From AWTP1-13 sp963820375 (GTDB taxonomy: Bacteria; Pseudomonadota; Alphaproteobacteria; Rhizobiales; Hyphomicrobiaceae): a DNA stretch of 64,000 nucleotides. The stretch lies in contig CAWFZX010000016.1 of NCBI GenBank assembly GCA_963820375.1, forward strand, positions 329,889 to 393,888, in the 5' to 3' direction. The notes beneath the pieces were generated by a model, which did not search any database, was not told where the DNA came from, and worked only from the letters and a program-made list of their open reading frames with translations. Shown here one piece after another: positions 8,951 through 22,092 of the stretch (position 1 is the stretch's first letter; each line of letters opens with the position of its first letter). The position numbers and the translations under genes are program-made.

Positions 8951-10357
8951 ATGGCGTCGGCAGGAGGGTTGGTGCGGGGCGGAGTGTGGAGCGCGCTGCG
9001 CAATGGCACGGCGAATAAGGCCGAGGCGCCGGCGCACAGCCCGCGCGGCCGCGAAAAGTTTCTGCCCATCACGCGTGACGCCCTGCTCGACCGGCTGACG
9101 CACGCAGCGGGCTGGCCCGCCGGCGAGGCTGCCGAGGCTCGCCGGCTGATGCGCTATCTCGACTATTGGCGCCGACATTCTTATGCCCGCGCCCTGCTCG
9201 AGCTCGAGCAGCTCTATGAACCGTTCAGCCCCGACAGCGATCTGCTCACCACGCGTGTTTTCTCCCCGTCAGAGAAGCTCGCCATGCAAAAGCAGGTGGT
9301 CGAGCAAATGCAACGTTTCCTGGTGCAGGCCAACTTTGAGCACGTTGACCCTGCGGATGTGAAAATCATCCTGACCAAGGATTCCTACTATGGTCTCGAT
9401 TTGCAGGTTGACCTGCGGGCGTTCGAGGAGATCTCGATCTTTTATCGCGGCGCCAACACGATCACGGAACGCAGGCGCACGGCCAAGCGGCTCTTTCTGT
9501 GGCACGAGGAAGTGAAAATTCCCGTGTTCCAGCGCCTTTTTCTGCTGTTCAAGCTCAAACCGTTCGAGGTGCGGGTGCGCGAAGTCATGCGCGAGCAGGC
9601 CCTGGAGCGCAAGGATGCGGAAAAATTTGTCAAGCGCATCCGTGGGCGGCTGCCGGAGTCGGTGAAGAGCGACTTTATCTACATGAAGCTCTTCAAAAAC
9701 ATCCCGCGCACCGACATCGAAATGATCTTCCCCAACACCAAGGTGCAATTTCGCTTGTTCGACAAAATCAAATTCGGTGTCACGGCGGGGAGCGGTCTCG
9801 GCATGGGGGTGGTCGGCACGGTCGGCAAGATTGCGCTGGTCTCGACCAATCCTCTCGCCCTGCTTGGCGCGCTGGCCGGGCTCGGGGGCGTGGCGATGCG
9901 GCAGGCCTCGAACTTCATCAACCAGCGCAATCGCTACATGATCGTGATGGCCCAAAACCTCTACTTCCATGCCCTGGCCGACAATCGCGGTGTCATGACC
10001 CTGCTGGCGGATCGCGCCGCCGAGGAGGACGTCAAAGAAGAGATGCTGCTCTACAGCGCGCTCGCCAAGGAGGCGGTGCATGTGCGGGACCTGAAGGCGG
10101 TCGATGAGGCCATCGAGGCCTATCTCAAGGACACGTTCGACCTCGACGTCAACTTCGACATTTCCGATGCGCTCGGGCGCCTCAAGCAAGACGGCCTGAT
10201 CACGGAGCTGCCTGACGGAACGCTGCGGGCGCTTGCGCCGCACGCCGCCGCCAACCAAATCGACAAACTGTGGGATCAATGCCTCGATCAGCTGCCCGAT
10301 CAGCCGTTCGCCGGGCGCGAATTCGATGGTGCGACGGGCGGACCGGCGGCAGCCTAG
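8951..10357 (+). CDS. DUF3754 (TMEM143-like) protein
   Basis: A 468-residue protein with the DUF3754 pattern shared with eukaryotic TMEM143. Visible landmarks are a charged N-terminal half, the stretch LFLLFKLKPFEVR, the block DIEMIFPNTKVQFRLFDKIK, then a hydrophobic hairpin at about residues 277-320 (VGTVGKIALVSTNPLALLGAL), and a helical tail. A winged-helix-like end (DALGRLKQDGLITEL) is visible near residues 397-415. It is probably membrane attached; no biochemical role is known. A strong purine-rich site (GGGGGAAAG) precedes the ATG. It is followed by aminopeptidase P on the same strand after a 153-base gap, so a shared transcript is possible but not shown. Confidence 0.8.
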   Translation: MASAGGLVRGGVWSALRNGTANKAEAPAHSPRGREKFLPITRDALLDRLTHAAGWPAGEAAEARRLMRYLDYWRRHSYARALLELEQLYEPFSPDSDLLTTRVFSPSEKLAMQKQVVEQMQRFLVQANFEHVDPADVKIILTKDSYYGLDLQVDLRAFEEISIFYRGANTITERRRTAKRLFLWHEEVKIPVFQRLFLLFKLKPFEVRVREVMREQALERKDAEKFVKRIRGRLPESVKSDFIYMKLFKNIPRTDIEMIFPNTKVQFRLFDKIKFGVTAGSGLGMGVVGTVGKIALVSTNPLALLGALAGLGGVAMRQASNFINQRNRYMIVMAQNLYFHALADNRGVMTLLADRAAEEDVKEEMLLYSALAKEAVHVRDLKAVDEAIEAYLKDTFDLDVNFDISDALGRLKQDGLITELPDGTLRALAPHAAANQIDKLWDQCLDQLPDQPFAGREFDGATGGPAAA

Positions 10358-10510
10358 AATGGCAGCAAGCGGCGCGCCCGCATTGCGCTCGCACTCAGGC
10401 GCGAAGTGGGGCAGGATTGCGCGTCGTCGTGTTGTCGGTTGGCGCTCGTGACGGGGCCGCGCGAGGCCTTGTGCGCACGGGCCAAAGCCGCCCTCCCCCC
10501 AAGGAGTTGC

Positions 10511-12334
10511 ATGTTTCAAACCTACGAGGCACCTCAATCCGGCGGCGGCCAGGGCGACCGCGTGCGCCAGCTGCGCCAGCTGATGGCGCAGCTGGGGGTC
10601 GATGCCCTGCTGGTGCCGCGCGCGGATGAACATCAGGGCGAGTATGTGGCCCGCTCGGCGGAGCGATTGGCCTGGCTCACGGGTTTTACGGGCTCGGCGG
10701 GCCTGGCCGTCGTCGCCCGCTCGGCGGCGGCCCTCTTGGTCGACGGGCGCTACCTGGTGCAGGCGCCCACACAGGTCGATACCCGCCTGTTTCAAGTCCT
10801 GCAGGTGCCGCAAGCCAAACTATCCGATTGGCTGATCGCCACCCTGAAGACGGCTGAGATGGTCGGCTACGATCCGTGGCTGCACACGGAGGCCAGTATC
10901 GCCGAGCTCGGCCAGGCGCTCGAGCCCAAGGGCATCAAGCTCAAAGCGCTGGCAAGAAACCCCGTCGACCGGGTGTGGGGGCGCGAGCGTCCGGCGCCGC
11001 CTCAGGGGGTTGTGTTCCCGCACGCCCTGGCCTACGCCGGCAAGTCGGGCCAACAGAAGCTGAGCGAGCTGCAGACGACGCTGCGCCGTGAAGCTGCCGA
11101 TGCGGTCATCCTGACACAACCCGACTCGATTGCGTGGCTCTTCAATATCCGCGGCTCGGATGTGGCGCACAATCCGGTGCCGCTCGCCTTTGCCGTCGTA
11201 CCCGTTGCCGGCAAAGCCGAGCTCTTTATCGACAAGGCCAAGATCGGCCGGGAGGTCAGGGAGCATCTGGCGGGCTTGGCCAAGATCAGCGACCCGGCCG
11301 ACCTCGAGCGCCGTCTGGCCAGCCTGAAAAAAGCCGGCAAACGCGTGCGGCTTGATCCCCACACGGCGGCCAGCTGGTTTTTCCGCAAGCTCAGGGGCGG
11401 CAAGGGGCGCGTTGTGCGCGGCGTCGATCCCTGTGTTCTGCCCAAGGCACGCAAAAATGCCACGGAAATCCGCGGTGCCCGCGCCGCCCACCAGCGCGAT
11501 GGCGCCGTCATGGCACGCTTCTTGGCCTGGCTCGATCGCGAAGCGGGAGCCGGCATGGTCGACGAGATCTCCGCCGCGCGCCAGCTGGAGATCCTGCGCA
11601 GCGAGACCCAGGCGCTCAAGGAAATCAGTTTCGATACGATTTCCGGCTCGGGGCCAAACGCCGCCATCGTGCATTATCGAGTGACGACGGCGAGCAACCG
11701 AAAATTGCAGCCGGGCCAGCTCTACCTGGTCAACTCGGGGGCCCAGTATCTCGACGGCACCACCGACATCACGCGCACGGTGGCCATCGGCGCCCCCACC
11801 CGGGAGATGCAGGAGCGCTTTACGCTCGTGCTCAAAGGCCACATCGCTATTGCCACGGCGCGCTTTCCCAAGGGGACGCGCGGGGTTGACCTTGACCCGT
11901 TCGCGCGACGGGCCCTGTGGCAGGCCGGCCTCGACTTTGAGCATGGCACCGGACATGGCGTCGGCAGCTACCTGTCCGTGCACGAGGGCCCGCAAAACAT
12001 CTCCAGGCGCGGCATGACCGCCTTGGAACCCGGCATGATCCTGTCCAACGAGCCCGGCTACTACAAGGAAGGTGCCTACGGCATTCGTATCGAGAACCTG
12101 CTTCTGGTGGAGGAGGCAGCCCTGCCTGCTGGCGGCGAGCGCGAGATGATGGGCTTTGCAACCTTGACGCTGGCACCGATCGATCGGCGGTTGATTGTTG
12201 CGGCCCTGCTCTCGGACCAGGAATTGGCATGGCTCAACGCCTATCATGCGCGCGTGCTCAAGGAGATTGGCCCGGAGCTCGGTGCCGCCGACCGCGCCTG
12301 GCTGGCGGCGGCGACGGCGCCGATCGCGCGCTAG
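10511..12334 (+). CDS. pepP: Xaa-Pro aminopeptidase (aminopeptidase P, M24B)
   Basis: Releases the N-terminal residue from peptides with proline in second position; a cytosolic di-metal enzyme. The 607-residue form has two creatinase-like N-terminal domains and a C-terminal pita-bread domain, as in animal XPNPEP1 and alphaproteobacterial relatives. Metal ligands are visible: the two Asp of DGTTDITRT, the His of HGTGHGVGSYLSVHEGP, the Glu of SNEPGYY and the Glu of IRIENLL. The start at 10511 is supported by AAGGAG five bases upstream; the frame is open to 10406 but that extension is not family-like. It ends convergently 32 bases from the S9 peptidase. Confidence 0.94.
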   Translation: MFQTYEAPQSGGGQGDRVRQLRQLMAQLGVDALLVPRADEHQGEYVARSAERLAWLTGFTGSAGLAVVARSAAALLVDGRYLVQAPTQVDTRLFQVLQVPQAKLSDWLIATLKTAEMVGYDPWLHTEASIAELGQALEPKGIKLKALARNPVDRVWGRERPAPPQGVVFPHALAYAGKSGQQKLSELQTTLRREAADAVILTQPDSIAWLFNIRGSDVAHNPVPLAFAVVPVAGKAELFIDKAKIGREVREHLAGLAKISDPADLERRLASLKKAGKRVRLDPHTAASWFFRKLRGGKGRVVRGVDPCVLPKARKNATEIRGARAAHQRDGAVMARFLAWLDREAGAGMVDEISAARQLEILRSETQALKEISFDTISGSGPNAAIVHYRVTTASNRKLQPGQLYLVNSGAQYLDGTTDITRTVAIGAPTREMQERFTLVLKGHIAIATARFPKGTRGVDLDPFARRALWQAGLDFEHGTGHGVGSYLSVHEGPQNISRRGMTALEPGMILSNEPGYYKEGAYGIRIENLLLVEEAALPAGGEREMMGFATLTLAPIDRRLIVAALLSDQELAWLNAYHARVLKEIGPELGAADRAWLAAATAPIAR

Positions 12335-12341
12335 CGCATCC

Positions 12342-12359
12342 CCAGCGGGCGCTCGCTGG
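12342..12359. terminator. Hairpin between convergent peptidase genes
   Basis: CCAGCG and CGCTGG form a perfect 6-bp stem around a GGCGCT loop in the 32-base gap between the aminopeptidase P stop and the S9 peptidase stop. There is no U-tract, so it could slow transcription from both sides but is not a textbook intrinsic terminator. Confidence 0.33.
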
Positions 12360-12366
12360 CGTGGCG

Positions 12367-14349
12367 CTAAAGATTTAGCACGCGCTGAAGAAACAGCAGC
12401 TCCGCTGCGAGCACGGCGATGATCGTCTCCGCGCGCCGAAAGCCGTGCGCCTCGCCGGCAAATTCGTGATAGCCGACCTCGACCCCGCGCTGGCGCAATT
12501 TGGCCACCATGCGACGGGACTGCTCGGGTGGAACCACCCGGTCCTCGAGACCCTGAAACAGAATGACGGGGGCGTTGATCGTTTCGATGAGGTTGAGCGG
12601 CGAGCGGGCGGCGAACACCTGCTGCCATTTGCCAGGTTTCGTTCCCAGCAGGCGGTGCAAATAGCCCGATTCGAACTTGTGCGTGTGCGCCAGCAACAGC
12701 GCCAGATCGGAAACACCGTAATGGCAGCTGCCGGCCGCAAACGCGCTGGTGGTCGCCAGCGCCATCAGGGTCGTGTAGCCGCCGGCGCTGCCGCCGGAAA
12801 TGGCGATCCTGGCGCCATCGGCGAGGCCGGCGCGGGCGAGATATTTGGCCCCCGCCGCGCAATCGGCCACGTCGGCGATACCCCATTGCCCATCGAGCCG
12901 TTGCCGGTAGGCACGCCCGAAGCCGGTGCTGCCGGAGTAATTGATGTCGAAGACGGCAAAGCCGCGGCTGGTATAGAACTGGGTGCGCATCTTCAAGCCG
13001 GCATCGGTCATGCTGGTCGGGCCGCCGTGCACGCACATGAGGGCGGGCGGCAAGGCCCCGGCCGGCCCGCGATGCGAGGCGTTGGCAGGGGCATAGTAAA
13101 TGCCATAGACGGTGCGCCCGCCGGCGCTGCGAAAGGCCAGCACGCGGCCGACGCTCAGGCTGCTTTTCGGGATTTTGCTGGGCAGCGCGGTCGGCGGCGA
13201 GACGGCAAAAGCCTTGCGCTCGCGTCGGCCGATCCGCATCACCTGCGGCATCGCTGTCGGGCGGCTGATCAGCGCGGCAAAGCCATCGCCAAAGGCAACG
13301 GGGTCGTCGATGCGCGCGGTGGCGGCCGCCATCTGCCGGTAGCTGGTGAGCCGACCGTTGCGGGGATCGCGCACCTCGAACTGGGGCCTGCCGTGACGCA
13401 GCGAGACGGCCCCGATGCGGCCGTCGGGCGCAACGGCATAGCTGCGCAGGCCGAACACCCATTGCGGCCGGGACAGCTCGGCGCCTTTTTTGCCATGCAG
13501 GCGCCGCAGCTTGCGGCCGTCCCAGGCGTAAAGCTGTCCCCAGCCGCTGTCGTCCAGGACAAAGCTCAGTTGCCCATCCGCAGCGTGCCAGGTCGGCTGA
13601 AAGGCGGCGCAGCCATTGCCCCCCGCAATCGGGCGGGCGTGCCCGAGCCCACCGTCCGGGCGCAGCTTGGCGACGTATAAGGTGGCGCTGTCCCAGGGCA
13701 TGTCCGGAAGATCCCAGGCGAGAAAGGCGATCTGCGTGCCGTCGGGGGAGAGACGTGGCGTTGCATAAAAATCGTGCGCGGCGGCGAGCTCGCTGACCTG
13801 GCCCGCCGGGGCGGCGAGGGCCACGCCAACAAGGCTGTTGCGGGGGGCGGTGGCTGCGCCTTTGCCCGCATGGCGCTCGCCGACCCCGATCAAGCGCTGG
13901 CGCGCTTGATCCAGAGTGAGATCGGCAAAACGCATGTTGGCTGCGTTGGTGAGGCGGGCGGGGGCCTCGCCGGCCCGGAAGGCATAGATCTGCTGGTCCC
14001 CGTCGTTGCTGAAATAGATGATCTCGCCCGCAACCAGGAATTCACCGCCGCCATATTCGTGCACGCGCGATCGGGCCGAAAAGGGCGCCGGCAAGAGCTC
14101 GCGCACCGTACCGTCGGCTATCTCCGCGCAGGAGGGTTTGGCGGCCCTGCTCCTCCGGCCGGGATTCGCTCCAATAGAGGGCACCAGCCTCCGCCTGCAG
14201 CGCGCCGAAGCGCCGGCTGCCGGCCGCGGCCATGCGGGCTGTGATCGGCGAGGGCCAATGTCCAAAGCGGGTGCGCTCTTTTCCCATGGGGTGGCCTCGG
14301 GTGGCGGCTCGGGGCCTTGCGCCCACAACACGGCAAAAAAATCTCGCAT
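12367..14349 (-). CDS. S9 family prolyl oligopeptidase-type peptidase, N-terminus out of frame
   Basis: An acylaminoacyl/dipeptidyl peptidase-like serine hydrolase. An N-terminal beta-propeller (RVHEYGGGEFLVAGEIIYFSN; AFLAWDLPDMPWDSATLYV) is followed by an alpha/beta hydrolase domain with the nucleophile elbow GGSAGGYTTL, a DRVVPPEQ loop carrying the Asp, and the His in GEAHGFR. From DGTVRELLPAP onward this frame is clean. The first roughly 75 residues (14349 down to about 14120) do not resemble the family. The missing family N-terminus is found in another frame just upstream (separate entry). An extra base near 14119 explains both. As written the frame stays open, so a protein with an altered N-terminus could be made; pseudogene or sequencing indel are both possible. 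Confidence 0.85.
   Translation of the reverse strand: MRDFFAVLWAQGPEPPPEATPWEKSAPALDIGPRRSQPAWPRPAAGASARCRRRLVPSIGANPGRRSRAAKPSCAEIADGTVRELLPAPFSARSRVHEYGGGEFLVAGEIIYFSNDGDQQIYAFRAGEAPARLTNAANMRFADLTLDQARQRLIGVGERHAGKGAATAPRNSLVGVALAAPAGQVSELAAAHDFYATPRLSPDGTQIAFLAWDLPDMPWDSATLYVAKLRPDGGLGHARPIAGGNGCAAFQPTWHAADGQLSFVLDDSGWGQLYAWDGRKLRRLHGKKGAELSRPQWVFGLRSYAVAPDGRIGAVSLRHGRPQFEVRDPRNGRLTSYRQMAAATARIDDPVAFGDGFAALISRPTAMPQVMRIGRRERKAFAVSPPTALPSKIPKSSLSVGRVLAFRSAGGRTVYGIYYAPANASHRGPAGALPPALMCVHGGPTSMTDAGLKMRTQFYTSRGFAVFDINYSGSTGFGRAYRQRLDGQWGIADVADCAAGAKYLARAGLADGARIAISGGSAGGYTTLMALATTSAFAAGSCHYGVSDLALLLAHTHKFESGYLHRLLGTKPGKWQQVFAARSPLNLIETINAPVILFQGLEDRVVPPEQSRRMVAKLRQRGVEVGYHEFAGEAHGFRRAETIIAVLAAELLFLQRVLNL
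14119..14287 (-). pseudogene. Displaced N-terminal segment of the S9 peptidase
   Basis: Starting at an ATG at 14287, this frame reads MGKERTRFGHWPSPITARM and then GALYWSESRPEEQGRQTLLR. This is the usual opening of these S9 peptidases (a GxWPSPI block and a YWxExRPxExGR block). It leaves frame near 14119: removing one base there joins it as QTLLRGD to ADGTVREL of the main frame and restores a protein of about 640 residues. A weak GAGG lies about eight bases before the ATG. Confidence 0.7.
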
Positions 14350-14709
14350 CCGGGGTGCGCGAGACGCAAATCATCTTTGCACCGCGAAATAGGTCAGCTA
14401 TGCTGTCCTTTACGTCGGGAGGCCCGGCCGCGGCGCGACCCGTGCCGGCGGCAGGATCTTCTGGCCAACGATCTGGGGTAAGATCAGCCGCCTGGACCGC
14501 GGCCTCAGTGCTGCTCAAGGAGCCATCGTCCGATCCGGCAGACGAGGCCAAGGCAGCACGGAGAGGCCGGCCCAACGGACCGGGGGCGTCCAGCTCCGCG
14601 TGCATGGCTGCTCACTGCCGACGCCCAGCCTTTGGGGCGGAAGGGGCTCCTGCGCGTAAGCGCCCTAGGCCCGAGATTTAAGGTGTAAACAGCCGGAAGG
14701 CCAAGGCCG
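14350..14709. other. Intergenic region upstream of gltB
   Basis: Between the S9 peptidase and gltB I see no convincing gene. Short open frames exist but have no family features. The region should contain divergent promoters for gltB and the peptidase. GGAAGG at about 14695-14700 serves as the gltB ribosome binding site. Confidence 0.45.
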
Positions 14710-19425
<4,716 letters not shown>

Positions 19426-19487
19426 AGGCAGCAGAGGCGCACAACCGACGGCAAGCGCAGCAGTGTTCGGCACGGGCGATTTTTGTC

Positions 19488-20093
19488 ATGAAGATCTACG
19501 GCGATCTGGGGTCTGGGAACTGCCTGAAGGTCAAGTATGTGGCCGACCAGCTTGGGCTTTCCTACGCCTGGGTGCCGATCGACCTCAGCAAGGGTGAGAC
19601 GCGCACACCGCAGTTTCTGGCCGCCTTTCCGATGGCGCAAATCCCGGCCGTGGACTTCGGCGACGGGCGCCGGCTTGCCCAGTCCAACGCCATTGTGCGC
19701 TACCTGGCTGACGGCAGCCGGCTCCTGCCCAGCGACAGGTTCATTGCGGCCAAGATCGATGAGCTGATGTTCTGGGAGCAATACAGCCACGAGCCCTATC
19801 TGGCGGTGTGCCGCTTTCACATGGTCTATCTCGGCCGGGCGAAAGAGACGCGCGATCAACAGCGCGTCGAGCGCGGCGAGCAGGCGCTCGATTTCATGGA
19901 TAGGCTGTTGCAAGGGCGGCAATGGCTGGTCGGCCAGGCCATGTCGATTGCCGACATCGTCTTGTTGCCGTACACGCGTCTTTCTCCCGAGGGGGGCTTC
20001 GACCTTGCTCGGCGGCAGCATGTCCGCTCCTGGATCGCGCGCTGCGAACACGAACTCAAGCTGGAGCGGGCTCCAGCCAAAGCCTTGGAGTGA
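19488..20093 (+). CDS. Glutathione S-transferase family protein
   Basis: A 201-residue cytosolic GST-fold protein. The thioredoxin-like N-terminal domain opens MKIYGDLGSGNCLKVKYVAD, with the candidate catalytic Ser in GSGN and the cis-Pro glutathione site in QIPAVDF. The SNAIVRYLADGS segment carries the conserved Ser/Asn contact. The helical C-terminal domain includes the N-capping motif SIADIVLLPYTRL. The ATG at 19488 starts exactly at the family N-terminus; the frame is open further back into gltB but that is overlap. It lies 62 bases after gltB and 12 bases before gltD, so it is probably co-transcribed with both. Its substrate cannot be told from sequence. Confidence 0.9.
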   Translation: MKIYGDLGSGNCLKVKYVADQLGLSYAWVPIDLSKGETRTPQFLAAFPMAQIPAVDFGDGRRLAQSNAIVRYLADGSRLLPSDRFIAAKIDELMFWEQYSHEPYLAVCRFHMVYLGRAKETRDQQRVERGEQALDFMDRLLQGRQWLVGQAMSIADIVLLPYTRLSPEGGFDLARRQHVRSWIARCEHELKLERAPAKALE

Positions 20094-20105
20094 GGTCGGC
20101 GACCG

Positions 20106-21542
20106 ATGGGCAAGATCACCGGCTTCATGGAGTTCGAGCGTCGCGACCGCGGCTATCGAGCGGTCGAGGAACGCCTGAAGCATTGGCGCGAATTCGTGGT
20201 TCCGCTGTCAGAGCAGGACACCAAGGTGCAGGCGGCGCGCTGCATGGACTGCGGCATCCCCTATTGCCACACTGGCTGTCCGGTCAACAATCAGATCCCG
20301 GACTGGAACGATCTTGTCTACCGCGGGCAATGGAAGGTGGCAGCCCGCAATCTGCATTCGACCAACAATTTTCCCGAGATTACCGGGCGCGTGTGTCCAG
20401 CGCCCTGCGAGGCATCCTGCACGCTCAACATCGACGATAAGCCGGTGACGATCAAGACCATCGAATGCGCCATCGCCGACAGGGCGCTGGCCGAGGGCTG
20501 GGTGGCGGCCGAACCGCCGGAGAAACGCACGGGCAAAAAGGTGGCGATCGTCGGCTCGGGCCCCGCCGGCCTGGCGGCGGCGCAACAGTTGGCGCGCGCC
20601 GGCCACGAGGTGCACGTCTACGACAAGCATGCCGCGCCCGGCGGGCTGCTGCGCTACGGGATCCCCGACTTCAAGATGGAAAAAGGCATCGTCGAGCGGC
20701 GCGTCAAGCAGATGGAAGCCGAAGGGGTCATCTTCCACTGCAATGTGCACGTCGGTCGGGACGTGGCGGCGCAAGAGCTGGAGGCGCAGCACGACGCGCT
20801 GCTGTTGGCGGCTGGTTCCGAGCGGCCGTTCGATTTTTTTGCGAAAGCGCCGGGTCGCCAACTCGAAGGCTTGGTGTTTGCCATGACGTTTCTGCCGCAG
20901 CAGAACCGGCGGGTGGCGGGTCAGCCCCAGCGCGATGAGCCGCAGATCACGGCCGAGGGCAAGCATGTCATCGTCATCGGCGGCGGCGATACCGGTAGCG
21001 ATTGCATCGGCACCTCCTTCCGCCAGGGCGCCAAGTCGGTTACCCAGCTCGAGATCATGCCGCAGCCGCCCGATAAGGAGAACAAGGCGTTGTCATGGCC
21101 GCACTGGCCGCTCAAGCTGCGCATCTCCTCAAGCCAGGCCGAGGGGGCAAAAACCGAATATTCGATCTCGACCACAGGCTTTGCCGGTAGCAATGGCAAG
21201 GTCTCCAAACTGCTCTACACGCGCGTCGACCAGGCCCTCAAGCCGATTCCCGGCAGCGAGGGCGCGTTGCCTGCCGACCTCGTGCTGTTCGCCATGGGCT
21301 TTTCCGGTCCGGAGGAAGACGACGTGGTCGCCGAGCTGGGCCTGACGGTGGTTCCGCGCGGGCGCTTCAAGGGGCTCGACGCCAACGAGCGCGATTATCG
21401 CATCAAGAGCCGAAACAAGCTGTTTGCGGCCGGAGACGTCCGGCGCGGCCAAAGCCTGGTCGTGTGGGCTATTCGCGAGGGCCGGCAAGCCGCGCACGCC
21501 ATCGACAGCTTCCTGATGGGCCGCAGCGACCTGGCGCGCTGA
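20106..21542 (+). CDS. gltD: Glutamate synthase (NADPH) small chain
   Basis: Supplies electrons from NADPH through FAD and two 4Fe-4S clusters to GltB. The 478-residue product has the cysteine clusters CMDCGIPYCHTGCPVNN and CPAPCEASC near the N-terminus. Then come the FAD dinucleotide fold GSGPAGLAAAQ, the GGLLRYGIPDFKMEK block, the NADPH fold GGGDTGSDCIGT, and the closing FAD segment KLFAAGDVRRGQSLVVWAI. It follows the GST gene by 12 bases. The separation from gltB by an unrelated gene is uncommon; in many genomes the two are adjacent. Confidence 0.96.
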   Translation: MGKITGFMEFERRDRGYRAVEERLKHWREFVVPLSEQDTKVQAARCMDCGIPYCHTGCPVNNQIPDWNDLVYRGQWKVAARNLHSTNNFPEITGRVCPAPCEASCTLNIDDKPVTIKTIECAIADRALAEGWVAAEPPEKRTGKKVAIVGSGPAGLAAAQQLARAGHEVHVYDKHAAPGGLLRYGIPDFKMEKGIVERRVKQMEAEGVIFHCNVHVGRDVAAQELEAQHDALLLAAGSERPFDFFAKAPGRQLEGLVFAMTFLPQQNRRVAGQPQRDEPQITAEGKHVIVIGGGDTGSDCIGTSFRQGAKSVTQLEIMPQPPDKENKALSWPHWPLKLRISSSQAEGAKTEYSISTTGFAGSNGKVSKLLYTRVDQALKPIPGSEGALPADLVLFAMGFSGPEEDDVVAELGLTVVPRGRFKGLDANERDYRIKSRNKLFAAGDVRRGQSLVVWAIREGRQAAHAIDSFLMGRSDLAR

Positions 21543-21653
21543 AAAAAGGCGAGCCAGGGAAAATCTTAAGCTTTGGGTGTGGTCTTGATCTGGCCAGCGC
21601 CGGCCCTACGTGCTCAGATACGTCGTGTCCGATCTCAGCAGGCAGGGTATGCC

Positions 21654-22052
21654 ATGAACGCTCCGGTCGAGGTGCATTTCCACGGGATTCAGAAAAGTGA
21701 GGCCATTGAACAACGCGTGCGCGACAAGGTTGCCAAGCTGGAGAAGCATTTCGGTGGCATGACGAGTTGCCGCGTCGTGCTCGAAGCCGCCCAGCGCAAC
21801 GCGCTCAAGCCGAAGGTCTATAACATCAAGATCGAGATCGGCGTCCCGCGCCGACGGCCCATCGTCGTTAGCCACGAGCGCATTGGCAGCCATGCCAGCG
21901 AAGAACTGTCGATGGCCTTGCGCGAGGCCTTCGAGGTCGTCTTGCGCAAGATGGATGGCGTGGCCATCAAGCGCACCCAGCGAAGCAAACTCGAGCGTGG
22001 TCGCCGCCGACCAAGCGGCGCGCGCAACCTGCCCAACGAGCCCGCTCAATGA
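21654..22052 (+). CDS. hpf: HPF/RaiA family ribosome-associated protein
   Basis: A 132-residue protein with the beta-alpha-beta-beta-beta-alpha pattern of ribosome hibernation factors: VEVHFHGIQKSEAIEQRV, then RVVLEAAQRN, YNIKIEIGVP, then a helix with ALREAFEVVLRKMDGV. Such proteins bind the 30S decoding centre in stationary phase and silence or protect idle ribosomes. It is the short type, lacking the C-terminal dimerisation domain of long HPF, and ends in a basic tail RRRPSGAR. The ATG at 21654 matches the family start; an upstream extension to 21573 is not conserved. It is convergent with the DUF459 gene. Confidence 0.82.
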   Translation: MNAPVEVHFHGIQKSEAIEQRVRDKVAKLEKHFGGMTSCRVVLEAAQRNALKPKVYNIKIEIGVPRRRPIVVSHERIGSHASEELSMALREAFEVVLRKMDGVAIKRTQRSKLERGRRRPSGARNLPNEPAQ

Positions 22053-22074
22053 GCCCGCCCAATGCGATGGTAAG

Positions 22075-22087
22075 CCCCTGCAAGGGG
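22075..22087. terminator. Small hairpin between hpf and the DUF459 gene
   Basis: CCCCT and AGGGG pair around a GCA loop in the 40-base gap between convergent stop codons. The stem is short and no U-tract follows, so it is only a candidate bidirectional terminator. A 13-base near-perfect direct repeat (GAGCCCGCTCAAT / GAGCCCGCCCAAT) spans the hpf stop just before it. Confidence 0.3.
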
Positions 22088-22092
22088 AGCGC

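Noticed and set aside
9269..10813. Open frame of 514 codons antisense to the DUF3754 gene
   Set aside because: Antisense shadow of a real gene with no recognisable protein.
10820..13462. Open frame of 880 codons on the minus strand spanning two peptidase genes
   Set aside because: It is antisense to aminopeptidase P and out of frame with the S9 peptidase; no family features and low-complexity composition.
14400..14681. Small frame upstream of gltB starting MLSFTSGGPAAARP
   Set aside because: Low-complexity composition, no ribosome binding site, no family match.
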